Source: Clostridia bacterium (GTDB taxonomy: Bacteria > Bacillota > Clostridia > Christensenellales > CAG-138). Taken from it: a stretch of 34,273 nucleotides of DNA. Where the stretch lies: contig QKAN01000021.1 in assembly GCA_003246365.1 (NCBI GenBank), positions 1-34,273 on the forward strand. Reading direction: 5' to 3'. The translations under genes and the position numbers were made by a program. Shown here piece after piece: positions 7,867-16,319 of the stretch (position 1 is the stretch's first letter; every line of letters begins with the position of its first letter). The notes beneath the pieces are model-generated. The model ran no database searches. It was not told the origin of the DNA and saw only the letters and a program-made list of their open reading frames with translations.

Positions 7867-9738
7867 TTATTGGATGGTTTCACCAATATAATGCTTCGCT
7901 TGAGCGTTCCAGAGTTCGAAATATTTTCCCTGTTGATCCGCCAACAGCTCACTGTGGTTGCCGTATTGGACGATTTTTCCTTCGTCAAACACAGCAATGT
8001 TATGGCAAAACTTGCAGGAGGAAAGTCGATGGGAAATAAAAACGGAAGCTTTGTTGCCAACCAGGTCGTTGAACTTTGAGTAGATTTCAAACTCCGTAAT
8101 CGGGTCTAGCGCGGCGGTCGGCTCGTCCAGAACAACGATGGGAGCATCCTTGTACAGCGCGCGCGCAATTGCAATTTTTTGTTTTTCGCCGCCCGAAAAG
8201 TCGCGGCCGTTTTCGTCGAAGTTCTTTCCGACAGCAACACCGTATTCTCCGTGTAGTTCCTGCATCAGACCGCCAAGTCCTGCGCTCTCCAGACTTTTTT
8301 CCAACCGTTCTATGTCTATGCTCTGGCTAGCGGAGATATTTTGATCCATTGGATAAGAAAACAACTCAAAGTCCTGAAAAACAACTGAGAACAGATTGAT
8401 ATAATCCGCATAATCATACTCGTATATGTCGATACCGTTAAGCGTGATACTACCGGAGGCAGGCTGGTAAAAACGGCAAAGGAGTTTGACCAGCGTGGTT
8501 TTGCCCGCGCCATTCATGCCGACGACGGCGAGCCGCTGCCCCTTTGCAATCGTTAGGGAAACATGATCCAGCGCGGGTGTATCAACGCCGGGGTAACAGA
8601 AGGAGACATCATGAAACGCAAACACGTAGTCGTCGTTTTGACTGATTTTAATGTGTCGAGTTCCGCTTTTTTCCGACTCGGGCAGTGCGAAATACCGGAT
8701 GCTGTGGCCAAAATATTCGCTGGACACACGGAACATGGTATACTGCTGAATTAAATTTGAAATCGACTGATAAAAGCGCATGATCGCGTTAATTTGAATG
8801 AAAATCGCGCCGACCGTAATTGCGCCGACGTATGCTTTGAGAATGATAAACAGATAAATCGCCGTCAAAATGGCCGCATTAACTGCGTTTAGTATGGAAA
8901 AATGCTTGATATTCGGTTTGACAAACTCATTTCGGCTCGCCAGAATATCGGGTTCCACATAATCGGCTAATTTCTCTTTTAACAGGTTTTGCGCCTGATA
9001 AAGCCGGATATCTTTGCCGCACTCATAGTTGTAACTGACCCGGAAAAACAGATAATTAAAATGCCGGTTTGACCCAAGGTTGTTTTTTACATCGTCTTCC
9101 GCTGTTTTGCCGATTCGCGCTTGGATATTGTTGTAGATCAATATGCCCGCAATCAGCAATGCCGCAATTGCCGCAAACGCAACGGGGGATTGCACGAAGG
9201 TTGCTTCACCACCAATCGCAACGCCGCTTCCGTTTGCAAACGTAGTAGCAATCAATATGGACGCGATCACCATTTCAAAAATAGCAAGCACGCACTTGAG
9301 CAAATATTCCGCGATGTCCCAGATAGCAAGATGATTGGAATACGCTTCGTCGATTATCGTTACTAAATCCAACGTTGCGGGATTTTCAATCTGCTCGTAA
9401 TCAAGCCTCATGCTCTTTTTCGACATTTTCATGAAGTAATTTTTGATCAGAGCATCCTTCTCGTCAGTATATCGTTTCATGAAATACCCAGAAAGAAGAT
9501 GCGAAACAAACATCGACCCGACCAGCGCAATCACCAGCAGAATCAACGTATGAATGTTTTTTGCACCCATCAGTTCGTCGATGATTTTTGCAGAAAAAAC
9601 GATCGGGATAAACGGTTTTATTGACTCCAGCACGGCGTTTAGCACGAGTGCTGGTAAGAAACCTTTTTGAATTTGCCGAATCTCTTTTATCGCGGAAGCA
9701 ACAGCAGCAGAATTTAGCTTTTTTGTTTTTTCTTTCAT
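7867..9738 (-). CDS. ABC exporter half-transporter, second gene of the pair
   Basis: A 623-residue fusion of a six-helix membrane domain (about residues 25-345) and a nucleotide-binding domain. Walker A is GMNGAGKTT (from about residue 407), the signature is FSGGEKQ, Walker B is PIVVLDEPTAALDP with the catalytic Glu, and the switch is FISHRLSS with His, so the ATP site looks intact. Such proteins export peptides, lipids or drugs as dimers. It overlaps the upstream ABC gene by 4 bp (ATGA), strong evidence that the two form a heterodimer. The ribosome binding site is poor (GGTG), which fits translational coupling. No peptidase domain, lanthipeptide enzyme or precursor peptide is near, so a bacteriocin role is not supported. 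Substrate unknown. Confidence 0.9.
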   Translation of the reverse strand: MKEKTKKLNSAAVASAIKEIRQIQKGFLPALVLNAVLESIKPFIPIVFSAKIIDELMGAKNIHTLILLVIALVGSMFVSHLLSGYFMKRYTDEKDALIKNYFMKMSKKSMRLDYEQIENPATLDLVTIIDEAYSNHLAIWDIAEYLLKCVLAIFEMVIASILIATTFANGSGVAIGGEATFVQSPVAFAAIAALLIAGILIYNNIQARIGKTAEDDVKNNLGSNRHFNYLFFRVSYNYECGKDIRLYQAQNLLKEKLADYVEPDILASRNEFVKPNIKHFSILNAVNAAILTAIYLFIILKAYVGAITVGAIFIQINAIMRFYQSISNLIQQYTMFRVSSEYFGHSIRYFALPESEKSGTRHIKISQNDDYVFAFHDVSFCYPGVDTPALDHVSLTIAKGQRLAVVGMNGAGKTTLVKLLCRFYQPASGSITLNGIDIYEYDYADYINLFSVVFQDFELFSYPMDQNISASQSIDIERLEKSLESAGLGGLMQELHGEYGVAVGKNFDENGRDFSGGEKQKIAIARALYKDAPIVVLDEPTAALDPITEFEIYSKFNDLVGNKASVFISHRLSSCKFCHNIAVFDEGKIVQYGNHSELLADQQGKYFELWNAQAKHYIGETIQ

Positions 9739-11552
9739 GCCGGTTCACCGCTTTCTTCCTGCGCGTAATAATGACTCTGCACCTCAAACATATGCGCGTA
9801 TATCCCGTTTTGCTGCATCAGCGCGTTGTGGGTTCCTCGTTCGGCAATATGGCCGCCGTCCAGCAGGAGCACCTCGTCGCAAAATTTTGTGCTCGATAAA
9901 CGATGGGAAATATAGATGGAGGTTTTATTCTTCGTCATCGCATGATAGCTTTCATAAAGCTTTGATTCGGCAATCGGATCAAGCGCGGCGGATGGTTCGT
10001 CTAGCACCAAAACCGGCGCTGCTTTATACAAGGCGCGCGCCAGAATCAACTTTTGCCGTTCGCCGCCGGACAATTCCGTTCCTTCGCTGTCCAAATATTT
10101 TTCGCAGCTTGTATATTTGCCTTTTTTCATGCTTTGAACTTTTTTGTCAAGTCCCGCTTCGGCAATCACGCGATCAACCTTTTGCTGATCCGTGTCGTTG
10201 CTGTCGCGCATGGAGATATTCACATCCAGCCCATATGCTAGAATCAGAGCATCCTGAAAGGCAATCGAGAACTGTGAGAAATACTGTTTCAGGTCGATTT
10301 GCTTCGAATCAATGCCATTAAGCAATATTTCGCCCTTGTCAGGCTCGATTAAATTGAGCAGGAGCTTGACAAGCGTTGTTTTTCCCGCGCCGTTTACGCC
10401 GACGAGCGCAACTTTTTTGCCTTTTCCTATAAATACATTAAAATCTTTGAAAATGATGTGTTCTCCGTATGCAAAATCTACATTTCGAAATTCGATGCTC
10501 ATCGGTACATCGAATTCTCGTTTTGGCTGTTCTTGACGCAGGTTTTCTTCCGCTTTATCTAGAAACACCCGAAAATCAGATACTTCAATCGAAGCAGTAT
10601 TCAGCAGAATTGCGTTTCTGGCAAATCCGCTCACCCACATGGAAAGCCCAGCAATCGCGCTGATATACAACAAAAATTCCGAAACCGGGATTGACCCCGC
10701 GAGCACGAGGGAGATCAGATAGAGATAAGCAAGCCCATCGCGCAAAAATGCGATTAACCCGTCAACCGCTTCGCTAAAAAAGATACGAAGCGATATTTTT
10801 TTATTCCAGGTGAGCATCTGACCGACATAGTTCTGCATCAAACTTGAGAGCCATTCGTACATACCGTACATGCGGATGTCTTTGGCGTATGCTCTGTCTT
10901 TTGATATGGTGATTGAATAATATGTCTTTTGATCAATTTTACTGATGGTATCCTTGTGCTTCAACCGGTATTTGTTTACCAGATTTCCTGTTAAAAAGCT
11001 GACCGCGCCGCAAACGACAAGCCCCAGTATCACAAGCGGATTGAGCGAAGACAGGATGAAGATATAAACGATAGCGCCGAGCAAATTCGCGCTGCATTCA
11101 ACAATTCGAACTACGATTTGTTCCACACCGGTTGAAGGATTGCTGATTGCATGCTGCGCTTTCTCGTTTTCCAACTGTCCTAGCTCAGAGGAGAGATATT
11201 TATAATCCACATTCATGGACGCCATGCACATTTCAACGCCGAGCCGCATACTCCGGTATAAAGATTTCATACGCGGGAAATATCCGTCCGCAAAGCTTTT
11301 TATTTGCCCGATGATTAGAGATACCGCGCCGAACACCACAACCAGCAGAAGAAAATCGTTCACGCCGCGGCCTTCTTCAAAAAACTGGACGATAAACTTT
11401 GGCATATATACGGTAACGATTGGTTGGGCAACGGTGCAAAACACGAGCGCGCACATCGAAACCAGCAACACCTTATCAATTCTGATGATGTTCCGTATTG
11501 TAAAGAGAATGTTGCTCAGGGATCCATATTTTGGTTTGTTTTTCTTTTCCAT
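9735..11552 (-). CDS. ABC exporter half-transporter, first gene of the pair
   Basis: A 605-residue membrane-plus-ATPase half-transporter, same family and order as its partner. Walker A is GVNGAGKTT (from about residue 385), the signature is LSGGERQ, Walker B is PVLVLDEPSAALDP, and the switch is YISHRLSS, so this site also looks competent. The membrane domain has the long N-terminal helix bundle and the EKAQHAISNPSTGVEQ region usual in lipid- and peptide-type exporters. I start at the ATG at 11552 (weak GGTG upstream). A GTG at 11570 is the alternative; neither has a strong ribosome binding site. Transcription probably starts about 110 nt upstream, from a TATAAT promoter followed directly by an inverted repeat, so a dedicated regulator is likely. 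Confidence 0.9.
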   Translation of the reverse strand: MEKKNKPKYGSLSNILFTIRNIIRIDKVLLVSMCALVFCTVAQPIVTVYMPKFIVQFFEEGRGVNDFLLLVVVFGAVSLIIGQIKSFADGYFPRMKSLYRSMRLGVEMCMASMNVDYKYLSSELGQLENEKAQHAISNPSTGVEQIVVRIVECSANLLGAIVYIFILSSLNPLVILGLVVCGAVSFLTGNLVNKYRLKHKDTISKIDQKTYYSITISKDRAYAKDIRMYGMYEWLSSLMQNYVGQMLTWNKKISLRIFFSEAVDGLIAFLRDGLAYLYLISLVLAGSIPVSEFLLYISAIAGLSMWVSGFARNAILLNTASIEVSDFRVFLDKAEENLRQEQPKREFDVPMSIEFRNVDFAYGEHIIFKDFNVFIGKGKKVALVGVNGAGKTTLVKLLLNLIEPDKGEILLNGIDSKQIDLKQYFSQFSIAFQDALILAYGLDVNISMRDSNDTDQQKVDRVIAEAGLDKKVQSMKKGKYTSCEKYLDSEGTELSGGERQKLILARALYKAAPVLVLDEPSAALDPIAESKLYESYHAMTKNKTSIYISHRLSSTKFCDEVLLLDGGHIAERGTHNALMQQNGIYAHMFEVQSHYYAQEESGEPA

Positions 11553-11636
11553 ACACACCGTCGGTTTCACGTCATTTCATGATTAGCAGAACGAGGACTC
11601 AAAAAATCATAGCTTCAAGTGTAACTGCAATTAACG

Positions 11637-11696
11637 AATCTGCGTTTTGCAAGTCGCAGATTATCGTCATTATAGCATAGATCAACCGATTCACAA
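11637..11696 (-). promoter_or_regulatory. Promoter of the ABC pair with inverted repeat at +1
   Basis: On the minus strand TTGTGA (11696-11691), 16 bp and TATAAT (11674-11669). From the predicted start of transcription, an inverted repeat AATCTGCG-N10-CGCAGATT (11662-11637) follows. It could be an operator with half-sites two turns apart or a 5' RNA hairpin; the two cannot be told apart from the sequence. Confidence 0.6.
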
Positions 11697-11804
11697 TTCG
11701 AATCAGTTAGAAACTATCGTATTACCATCGAAGCTGTTGCGATGAACCATTACAGCATTGCAGCGATAACAGGTTTGATATATCAAGATTAAAGTACTAT
11801 CTGA

Positions 11805-11847
11805 TATGAAAGAATAAAGCAAATGCCGCCCGACGGGCGGCATTTGC
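11805..11847 (-). terminator. Very strong terminator of the GT-C-like gene
   Basis: A perfect 14-bp stem with a one-base centre (11819-11847), built around GCCGCCCG/CGGGCGGC, is followed on the minus strand by TTTATTCTTT. It begins 16 nt beyond the stop codon of the membrane protein. Confidence 0.8.
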
Positions 11848-11862
11848 GTATAGCGTATCAAA

Positions 11863-13377
11863 TCAGATTTTTTTGTAGATGGCGTAGGTATCGTCCTCAT
11901 AGATTTTTTCGTAGTTGCTGTCGTAAGGCAGATAGACGAAGAGGATATCGTATTTTGAGACGATCAGGTGCGTAAACTGATATCGATCCAGAATTTCCCC
12001 ATAGTAAACGTCTCCCGTTTCCAGCAGACAGTATTCTTTCATGATGTCGGCGACATGGTTGTTCTTTTTTACGAAAGTTTCCGCGCGCGGATCCAGATAT
12101 GGTTTAAATCCTAAAAATTCCGCATATCCTCCGTCGTCGTAACTGGTATACAACACCATGCCGTCGGCATCTTCGTGATCTTTTAGGTATTCAACCGCGT
12201 GTGCAACGTCGGGCGTAACTTCCGACTCGATAATCACGGTATATTTCTGATAAAACACATAACCGAGCTCTATCGCAACCAGAACGATCAAAACCGTGCG
12301 CAGTAGCAGCGCATTTTTAGCAGACTTTATTTTGTTTTGCGGAAGGGTAATTTTTCGCAGAAAATATGCCAGCGAAAAGAAAGTGCACAAAACAAACAGC
12401 GGGAAACTTCTCGTCGAGGATAATGCAAGAACGGCGGTTCCGAGCATTAACAGCGCGTATCGGAGGCGGGATGTTCCCTTGCGATACAGAAAATAGATGC
12501 ACCCGACAAGGAAGAATGTTCCAAAGACAATGATACCAAGCAGCTCGTTGATATTTGGCGGCATCATTTCGTTGACAAACCCGATCTCCGTATAACCGTA
12601 GGAACGGAACAGATAGGTCATTGCGTCGAACCCATAAGGGTTAATAAAACCGGTCGCAAACATGAGAACGGTGGTCAGAAGCAATGTTTTTTTCGGATAC
12701 CCCTGCCCCTCGATCGATAGTACTTTAAACCGGAAAGAATCGATAAAGTACGGCAGTAAAAACACAAACTGAATCAACCACATTGCTGCATGCAGGTTGA
12801 CGAGAAACGCCGACAAAAACGGAAGCGGAATCAGCCAAGTCGCTTTTTGCGAAGCGATGTACCGCTCCAGCGAATAGAGCTCGATAATGAGAATCAACAG
12901 CGTAAAAATAAGCGGCCGTGTCGTCATCCAGGGCGTTAGTAAAACAGCGGTCAGAAAAGTTGCGAGAAACGCGGCGATAAAGTTGCCGTTTGAAAGGAAA
13001 ATGGCAAGCTTATATGTAACCGCGACAATACACACAAACACAAGAAACACAAGTACGATCAAACCCGCAGCGCCCAGTTTTGCATATACGCTCCAGAACG
13101 TGACAGCCGTGAGCCATTGCTGCATGACGAAGCTCATGTTTTGATGCAGTGTAAACGGCTCGATATGCGGAATGCCGCTTTGCAGCACATAACGGCCGCT
13201 GGTGAGCAGAAACCAAATATCGTTATCCAGATTGGTATGGATAAAGAAGCAAGGCAGAAAAAGCAGAAGCAGCAGAAATAGTTTGCCGTTTTGTCCTGCG
13301 GAATGATCGCTCTCCAGCGGGGAATGAGCGGATTTTAACGGATCGATACGGACTTGTACGGGGAGGTTTCTTCGCAT
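11863..13377 (-). CDS. Large polytopic membrane protein, GT-C glycosyltransferase-like
   Basis: A 504-residue protein with about ten membrane helices and a C-terminal soluble domain of about 120 residues. After the first helix it has LDNDIWFLLTSGRYVLQSG followed by IPHIEPFTL. This acidic first loop, with the D-x-W...GR...G.IP...PF pattern, is seen in bacterial GT-C-type membrane proteins that use lipid-linked sugars. The C-terminal part (YTSYDDGGYAEFLGFKPYLD onward) resembles the soluble tail of the same group. No named family can be assigned. The first 30 residues are basic and cytoplasmic. The ATG at 13377 has AAAGGG 9 nt upstream. It is monocistronic and ends at a strong terminator; with the MBOAT pair nearby it may act on the same surface glycan, but that is inference. 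Confidence 0.6.
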   Translation of the reverse strand: MRRNLPVQVRIDPLKSAHSPLESDHSAGQNGKLFLLLLLFLPCFFIHTNLDNDIWFLLTSGRYVLQSGIPHIEPFTLHQNMSFVMQQWLTAVTFWSVYAKLGAAGLIVLVFLVFVCIVAVTYKLAIFLSNGNFIAAFLATFLTAVLLTPWMTTRPLIFTLLILIIELYSLERYIASQKATWLIPLPFLSAFLVNLHAAMWLIQFVFLLPYFIDSFRFKVLSIEGQGYPKKTLLLTTVLMFATGFINPYGFDAMTYLFRSYGYTEIGFVNEMMPPNINELLGIIVFGTFFLVGCIYFLYRKGTSRLRYALLMLGTAVLALSSTRSFPLFVLCTFFSLAYFLRKITLPQNKIKSAKNALLLRTVLIVLVAIELGYVFYQKYTVIIESEVTPDVAHAVEYLKDHEDADGMVLYTSYDDGGYAEFLGFKPYLDPRAETFVKKNNHVADIMKEYCLLETGDVYYGEILDRYQFTHLIVSKYDILFVYLPYDSNYEKIYEDDTYAIYKKI

Positions 13378-13933
13378 GATCTCTGCCCTTTCGTTCTTCG
13401 GGTTATTCCTCGGTTTGGCGGATGTATTTTAACGCAAAGTCTAAAAAACCGATTCAGAAAAAATTTATAAATCAAGATTACTTGATTCCGTTTTTTGCGC
13501 TGATTATAAAGATGTATATAAAACGGAAAGGATAATTGCTGTTGAAATTATAGCAGGATCGTCCGGAAGATACAATCTTGCACAGATGCAAGTCGGTTTG
13601 CGAAATGCGTACGCCAAGGCAATTGGCATTTTCTGGAAGTATGAAAATTATTGGGAATCTATTTTCAGCTCTGCGATTAAAACCATTTGAAAAAATATGT
13701 TCAACTGATAAACCGATACAAAAACAAACGATGCCGATGCAAAGCCTTAAAAACCGCTTTGTTATTTACCACATAAAAAATACGTAAAAATACGCAAAAA
13801 ACCGCGTTTTTACACGCCTTGTAGCGGTATAAAAAACGGTGCTACGATATAAAAAGTGTAATTGTATATATCAGTATCGGATGTATTCAAAAACTTAATC
13901 GATCGATACGATACGCTTGGATGGGGGATTCGT
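13378..13933. other. Long divergent intergenic region
   Basis: About 555 bp lie between the divergent GT-C-like gene and the five-gene operon. No convincing gene is present; a 69-residue plus-strand frame at 13578 has no family resemblance. The stretch is AT-rich. It contains a perfect inverted repeat AATCAAG-atta-CTTGATT (13470-13487), upstream of the minus-strand gene and possibly an operator. Closer to the operon, a repetitive A-run segment (13785-13815) can fold imperfectly (GTAAAAA with TTTTTAC), followed by weak promoter-like boxes TTGTAG-N18-TACGAT near 13820-13850. The length suggests complex control or an unannotated small RNA. Confidence 0.4.
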
Positions 13934-15721
13934 ATGAAAAAAACGTTACTATGTGTGCTTTGCAGCCTCATGGCGTGTTTTGCTTTGAGTGGTTGCGAGA
14001 TCGTCAAAAAAGTTCCGGATGAGCCGTATGGGATTATGTCTCCCACACAGGCGTTGTATGATGCGCTGGAACTGCTGAAACCACAGGTTGATACGACAGC
14101 AGGAAAAGCAGAGAACATTGACTACTGCGTCGTAATCGACGACGGATTCGGAATGAAGGGCTTTACGTCCCAGTTTTGCTCCAGCTACAGCGCGGCGCTC
14201 TCCGCCGTAATGGACGTTACCATTTCGGGCGATCATAACTATATTGCAGCAAGCAAACTTTTGAGCGGATCGGCCGGAACGGCAGACGGCGGCGACACAT
14301 TTTTCCAGAGCGCAACGCGTTCGGATTTCTTTCGCGAAAAGCCAAATGACGTTGCTACCGTGATTGAAGCGATGGCAAAACAATACGAGAAAAACCCGGA
14401 TCAGATGCTGATTTTGGTTTCAGACTTAATGATTCCGACCGAAGACGGATGCATGAAAGCGGCGAGCGCAATGAAAAACGCGTTTTTGGTGCCGGAAAAC
14501 GCCTCCGTCGGGTTGATCGGTATCATTGGTGATTTTCGCGGAATCATAGAAAACCTGCCGATTCAGGCGAGCACGGGACAGCCGAGAAACATTCGGGATT
14601 ATATGGTTTTGGAGCGGGACGCAAACGGCGTATTTCGTCATCCGTTGTATATCCTCTTCATGGGGAATGATCAGGCGGTACTATCCGGCATGGAGAAGGC
14701 CCTGACGAAATTGAAAACTTGCGGACTGCTGGACGATACAAATCCGGTTAATGCGCTCTATTTTTCGGAATATGACGTTTCAAGCATCGAAAATAGCACT
14801 AATAAATTTGAGTTTAACTTTGGGTGCCCGGATTATAACGAAGCCGATTACGACGTGAAGTATATTGTTCGAGATATCGTGGACGACGACGGAGAAACTC
14901 CTTATGATTCCGCGGCGGTCATATCGGACGCAGATCAGCAATTATTAGAGGACATTCACATCGTCAAATTATATACCGAGGCGCGCGGCGAAACGGAAAA
15001 CAACGTTACGTTTAATTGCACGATTCCGTTTTCATTGCTGGACACAGCTGCGAAAGGGGCAATTTCGGATAAATTCGGTCTGCTGACGCCGGCGAAATCC
15101 CTGTCGTTGGCAGAGGATGATTATTCCGTTAACGTCGATATCCGCACCTTGAATTATCAGGAAAAGAACGGTGTTATTAAAGCGGAATGGGTAGATGCGG
15201 ATCAATCGTTCATCTATTGCGAAAGCAAGGATATCAATTTTAGAAATAACGCAATTGAGGTAAAGCTTTCTGTAGATACACAATTGTTGGATCGTGATGA
15301 ACCGATGTTGATTACAGTTGGCGTTCATGTATGCGCGGACCCGCAATGGGACGAAATTGCATCACTTTATGATATGGACTGGATTGAAGACTATACGTTG
15401 AATTTAAAAGCGTTTGACAAAGAGTTTATCCGGCAGAATGAATCCCCCTCTTCGGCTCGGTTTACCTATGATTCTACGGCAAAAACGCCGTTTCTATCCA
15501 GTTTGTTTGTCGGCGCGGTAGGAGATCAGCAAATCGAAATTACACGCGAAGCGATTTGCGACAAAACGGATGCTTGCGTAGTGACGGGAATGTTTGGCAT
15601 TGTCGTGCGCGATTATCCGGGCAAGTACATCACCAATCAGCATTGGGACGATTTAGAGGACTTTGGCGGATGGGCTTTCAGCATGGATAAAGCAAAGGAA
15701 CTGAAAGGCCTTTTGAAATAA
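13934..15721 (+). CDS. Lipoprotein with a vWA-like domain; first gene of the tubulin/actin operon
   Basis: A 595-residue predicted lipoprotein. The signal peptide ends in ALSGC (Cys21), so the protein should be anchored on the outer face of the membrane. Residues about 60-230 look like a von Willebrand A fold: strand VVIDDGFGMKGF (D69-F77) at the MIDAS position and a later strand LILVSDLMIP with the second Asp. The usual DxSxS metal motif reads DxGxG, so both serines are glycines and metal binding may be altered. The remaining ~350 residues are beta-rich with no domain I recognise; conserved-looking blocks are DYNEADYDVKYIVRDIVDD and LLTPAKSLSLAEDDYSVNVD. I start at 13934 because GGGGGA lies 7 nt upstream and the signal peptide begins there. 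It is followed 28 bp later by the four-helix membrane protein. Probably the sensor or outer scaffold of the system; function is inferred only from context. Confidence 0.65.
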   Translation: MKKTLLCVLCSLMACFALSGCEIVKKVPDEPYGIMSPTQALYDALELLKPQVDTTAGKAENIDYCVVIDDGFGMKGFTSQFCSSYSAALSAVMDVTISGDHNYIAASKLLSGSAGTADGGDTFFQSATRSDFFREKPNDVATVIEAMAKQYEKNPDQMLILVSDLMIPTEDGCMKAASAMKNAFLVPENASVGLIGIIGDFRGIIENLPIQASTGQPRNIRDYMVLERDANGVFRHPLYILFMGNDQAVLSGMEKALTKLKTCGLLDDTNPVNALYFSEYDVSSIENSTNKFEFNFGCPDYNEADYDVKYIVRDIVDDDGETPYDSAAVISDADQQLLEDIHIVKLYTEARGETENNVTFNCTIPFSLLDTAAKGAISDKFGLLTPAKSLSLAEDDYSVNVDIRTLNYQEKNGVIKAEWVDADQSFIYCESKDINFRNNAIEVKLSVDTQLLDRDEPMLITVGVHVCADPQWDEIASLYDMDWIEDYTLNLKAFDKEFIRQNESPSSARFTYDSTAKTPFLSSLFVGAVGDQQIEITREAICDKTDACVVTGMFGIVVRDYPGKYITNQHWDDLEDFGGWAFSMDKAKELKGLLK

Positions 15722-15749
15722 GCATATTAATCAGACTTAGGAGGGTATT

Positions 15750-16304
15750 ATGGACGCAACAAAGAGGACAAGAGTCGCGTTGAGGATTATCTCGCTTTTG
15801 CTGTTGGCGCTGCTGTTGGCTGCGGCGCCGGTGTTGATCAAAACTACGGTACAAAATGTGTTCTATTTAGACGATGATTCGCAGGAGACTGCAATCATAT
15901 ATATTTCAATTTTGCGGTGGTGCCATGTTGCTGGAATTGCAGCGCTGCTTGCGCTGAACCTGAGCTTCTTTGCCATCAATGAGAAGAAAAATGATTCCGG
16001 CAGATGTTTGCGCCGCAGAAACGCGCTTCAGGGCTGGCTGAATTTTATTCTTGTTGTAATTGTCGTTGCGGCAATGATACTGCTGCGTTTTCAAATATAC
16101 CCTTACACGATGATCGATCTGTTTTTATCAAACGCATTCTATAACGTTGCTGTAATGCTCGCGCCTTACTATGTGTTTGTTATTTGCGGCGTCTGGCTGT
16201 GGAGCTTTGCGATGCGCTCCGTGCCGGCGACAAATTGCGAAGTACGCGGAGCGATTGCGCGAAAGATCGACGAGAGTATTAAACGCGCGGACAAAACTCG
16301 ATAA
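15750..16304 (+). CDS. Four-helix membrane protein; second gene of the tubulin/actin operon
   Basis: A 184-residue protein with four clear membrane helices, at about residues 10-30, 47-72, 90-112 and 128-150, and a charged cytoplasmic tail (IARKIDESIKRADKTR). No family is recognised. AGGAGG lies 5 nt before the ATG, the best ribosome binding site in the operon. It sits between the outer lipoprotein and the two cytoplasmic NTPases, with gaps of 28 and 15 bp, so it is likely the membrane element linking them. Its short loops contain few polar residues, so a transporter role is less likely than a scaffold or anchor role. Confidence 0.6.
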   Translation: MDATKRTRVALRIISLLLLALLLAAAPVLIKTTVQNVFYLDDDSQETAIIYISILRWCHVAGIAALLALNLSFFAINEKKNDSGRCLRRRNALQGWLNFILVVIVVAAMILLRFQIYPYTMIDLFLSNAFYNVAVMLAPYYVFVICGVWLWSFAMRSVPATNCEVRGAIARKIDESIKRADKTR

Positions 16305-16319
16305 CGGGGGAGAAAGCAT

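Noticed and set aside
7867-11552. Bacteriocin or lanthipeptide export locus
   Set aside because: No peptidase C39 domain, modifying enzyme, immunity gene or small precursor with a leader was found around the ABC pair.
13578-13787. Plus-strand frame of 69 residues in the divergent intergenic region
   Set aside because: No ribosome binding site and no recognisable sequence; composition is that of the AT-rich intergenic DNA.
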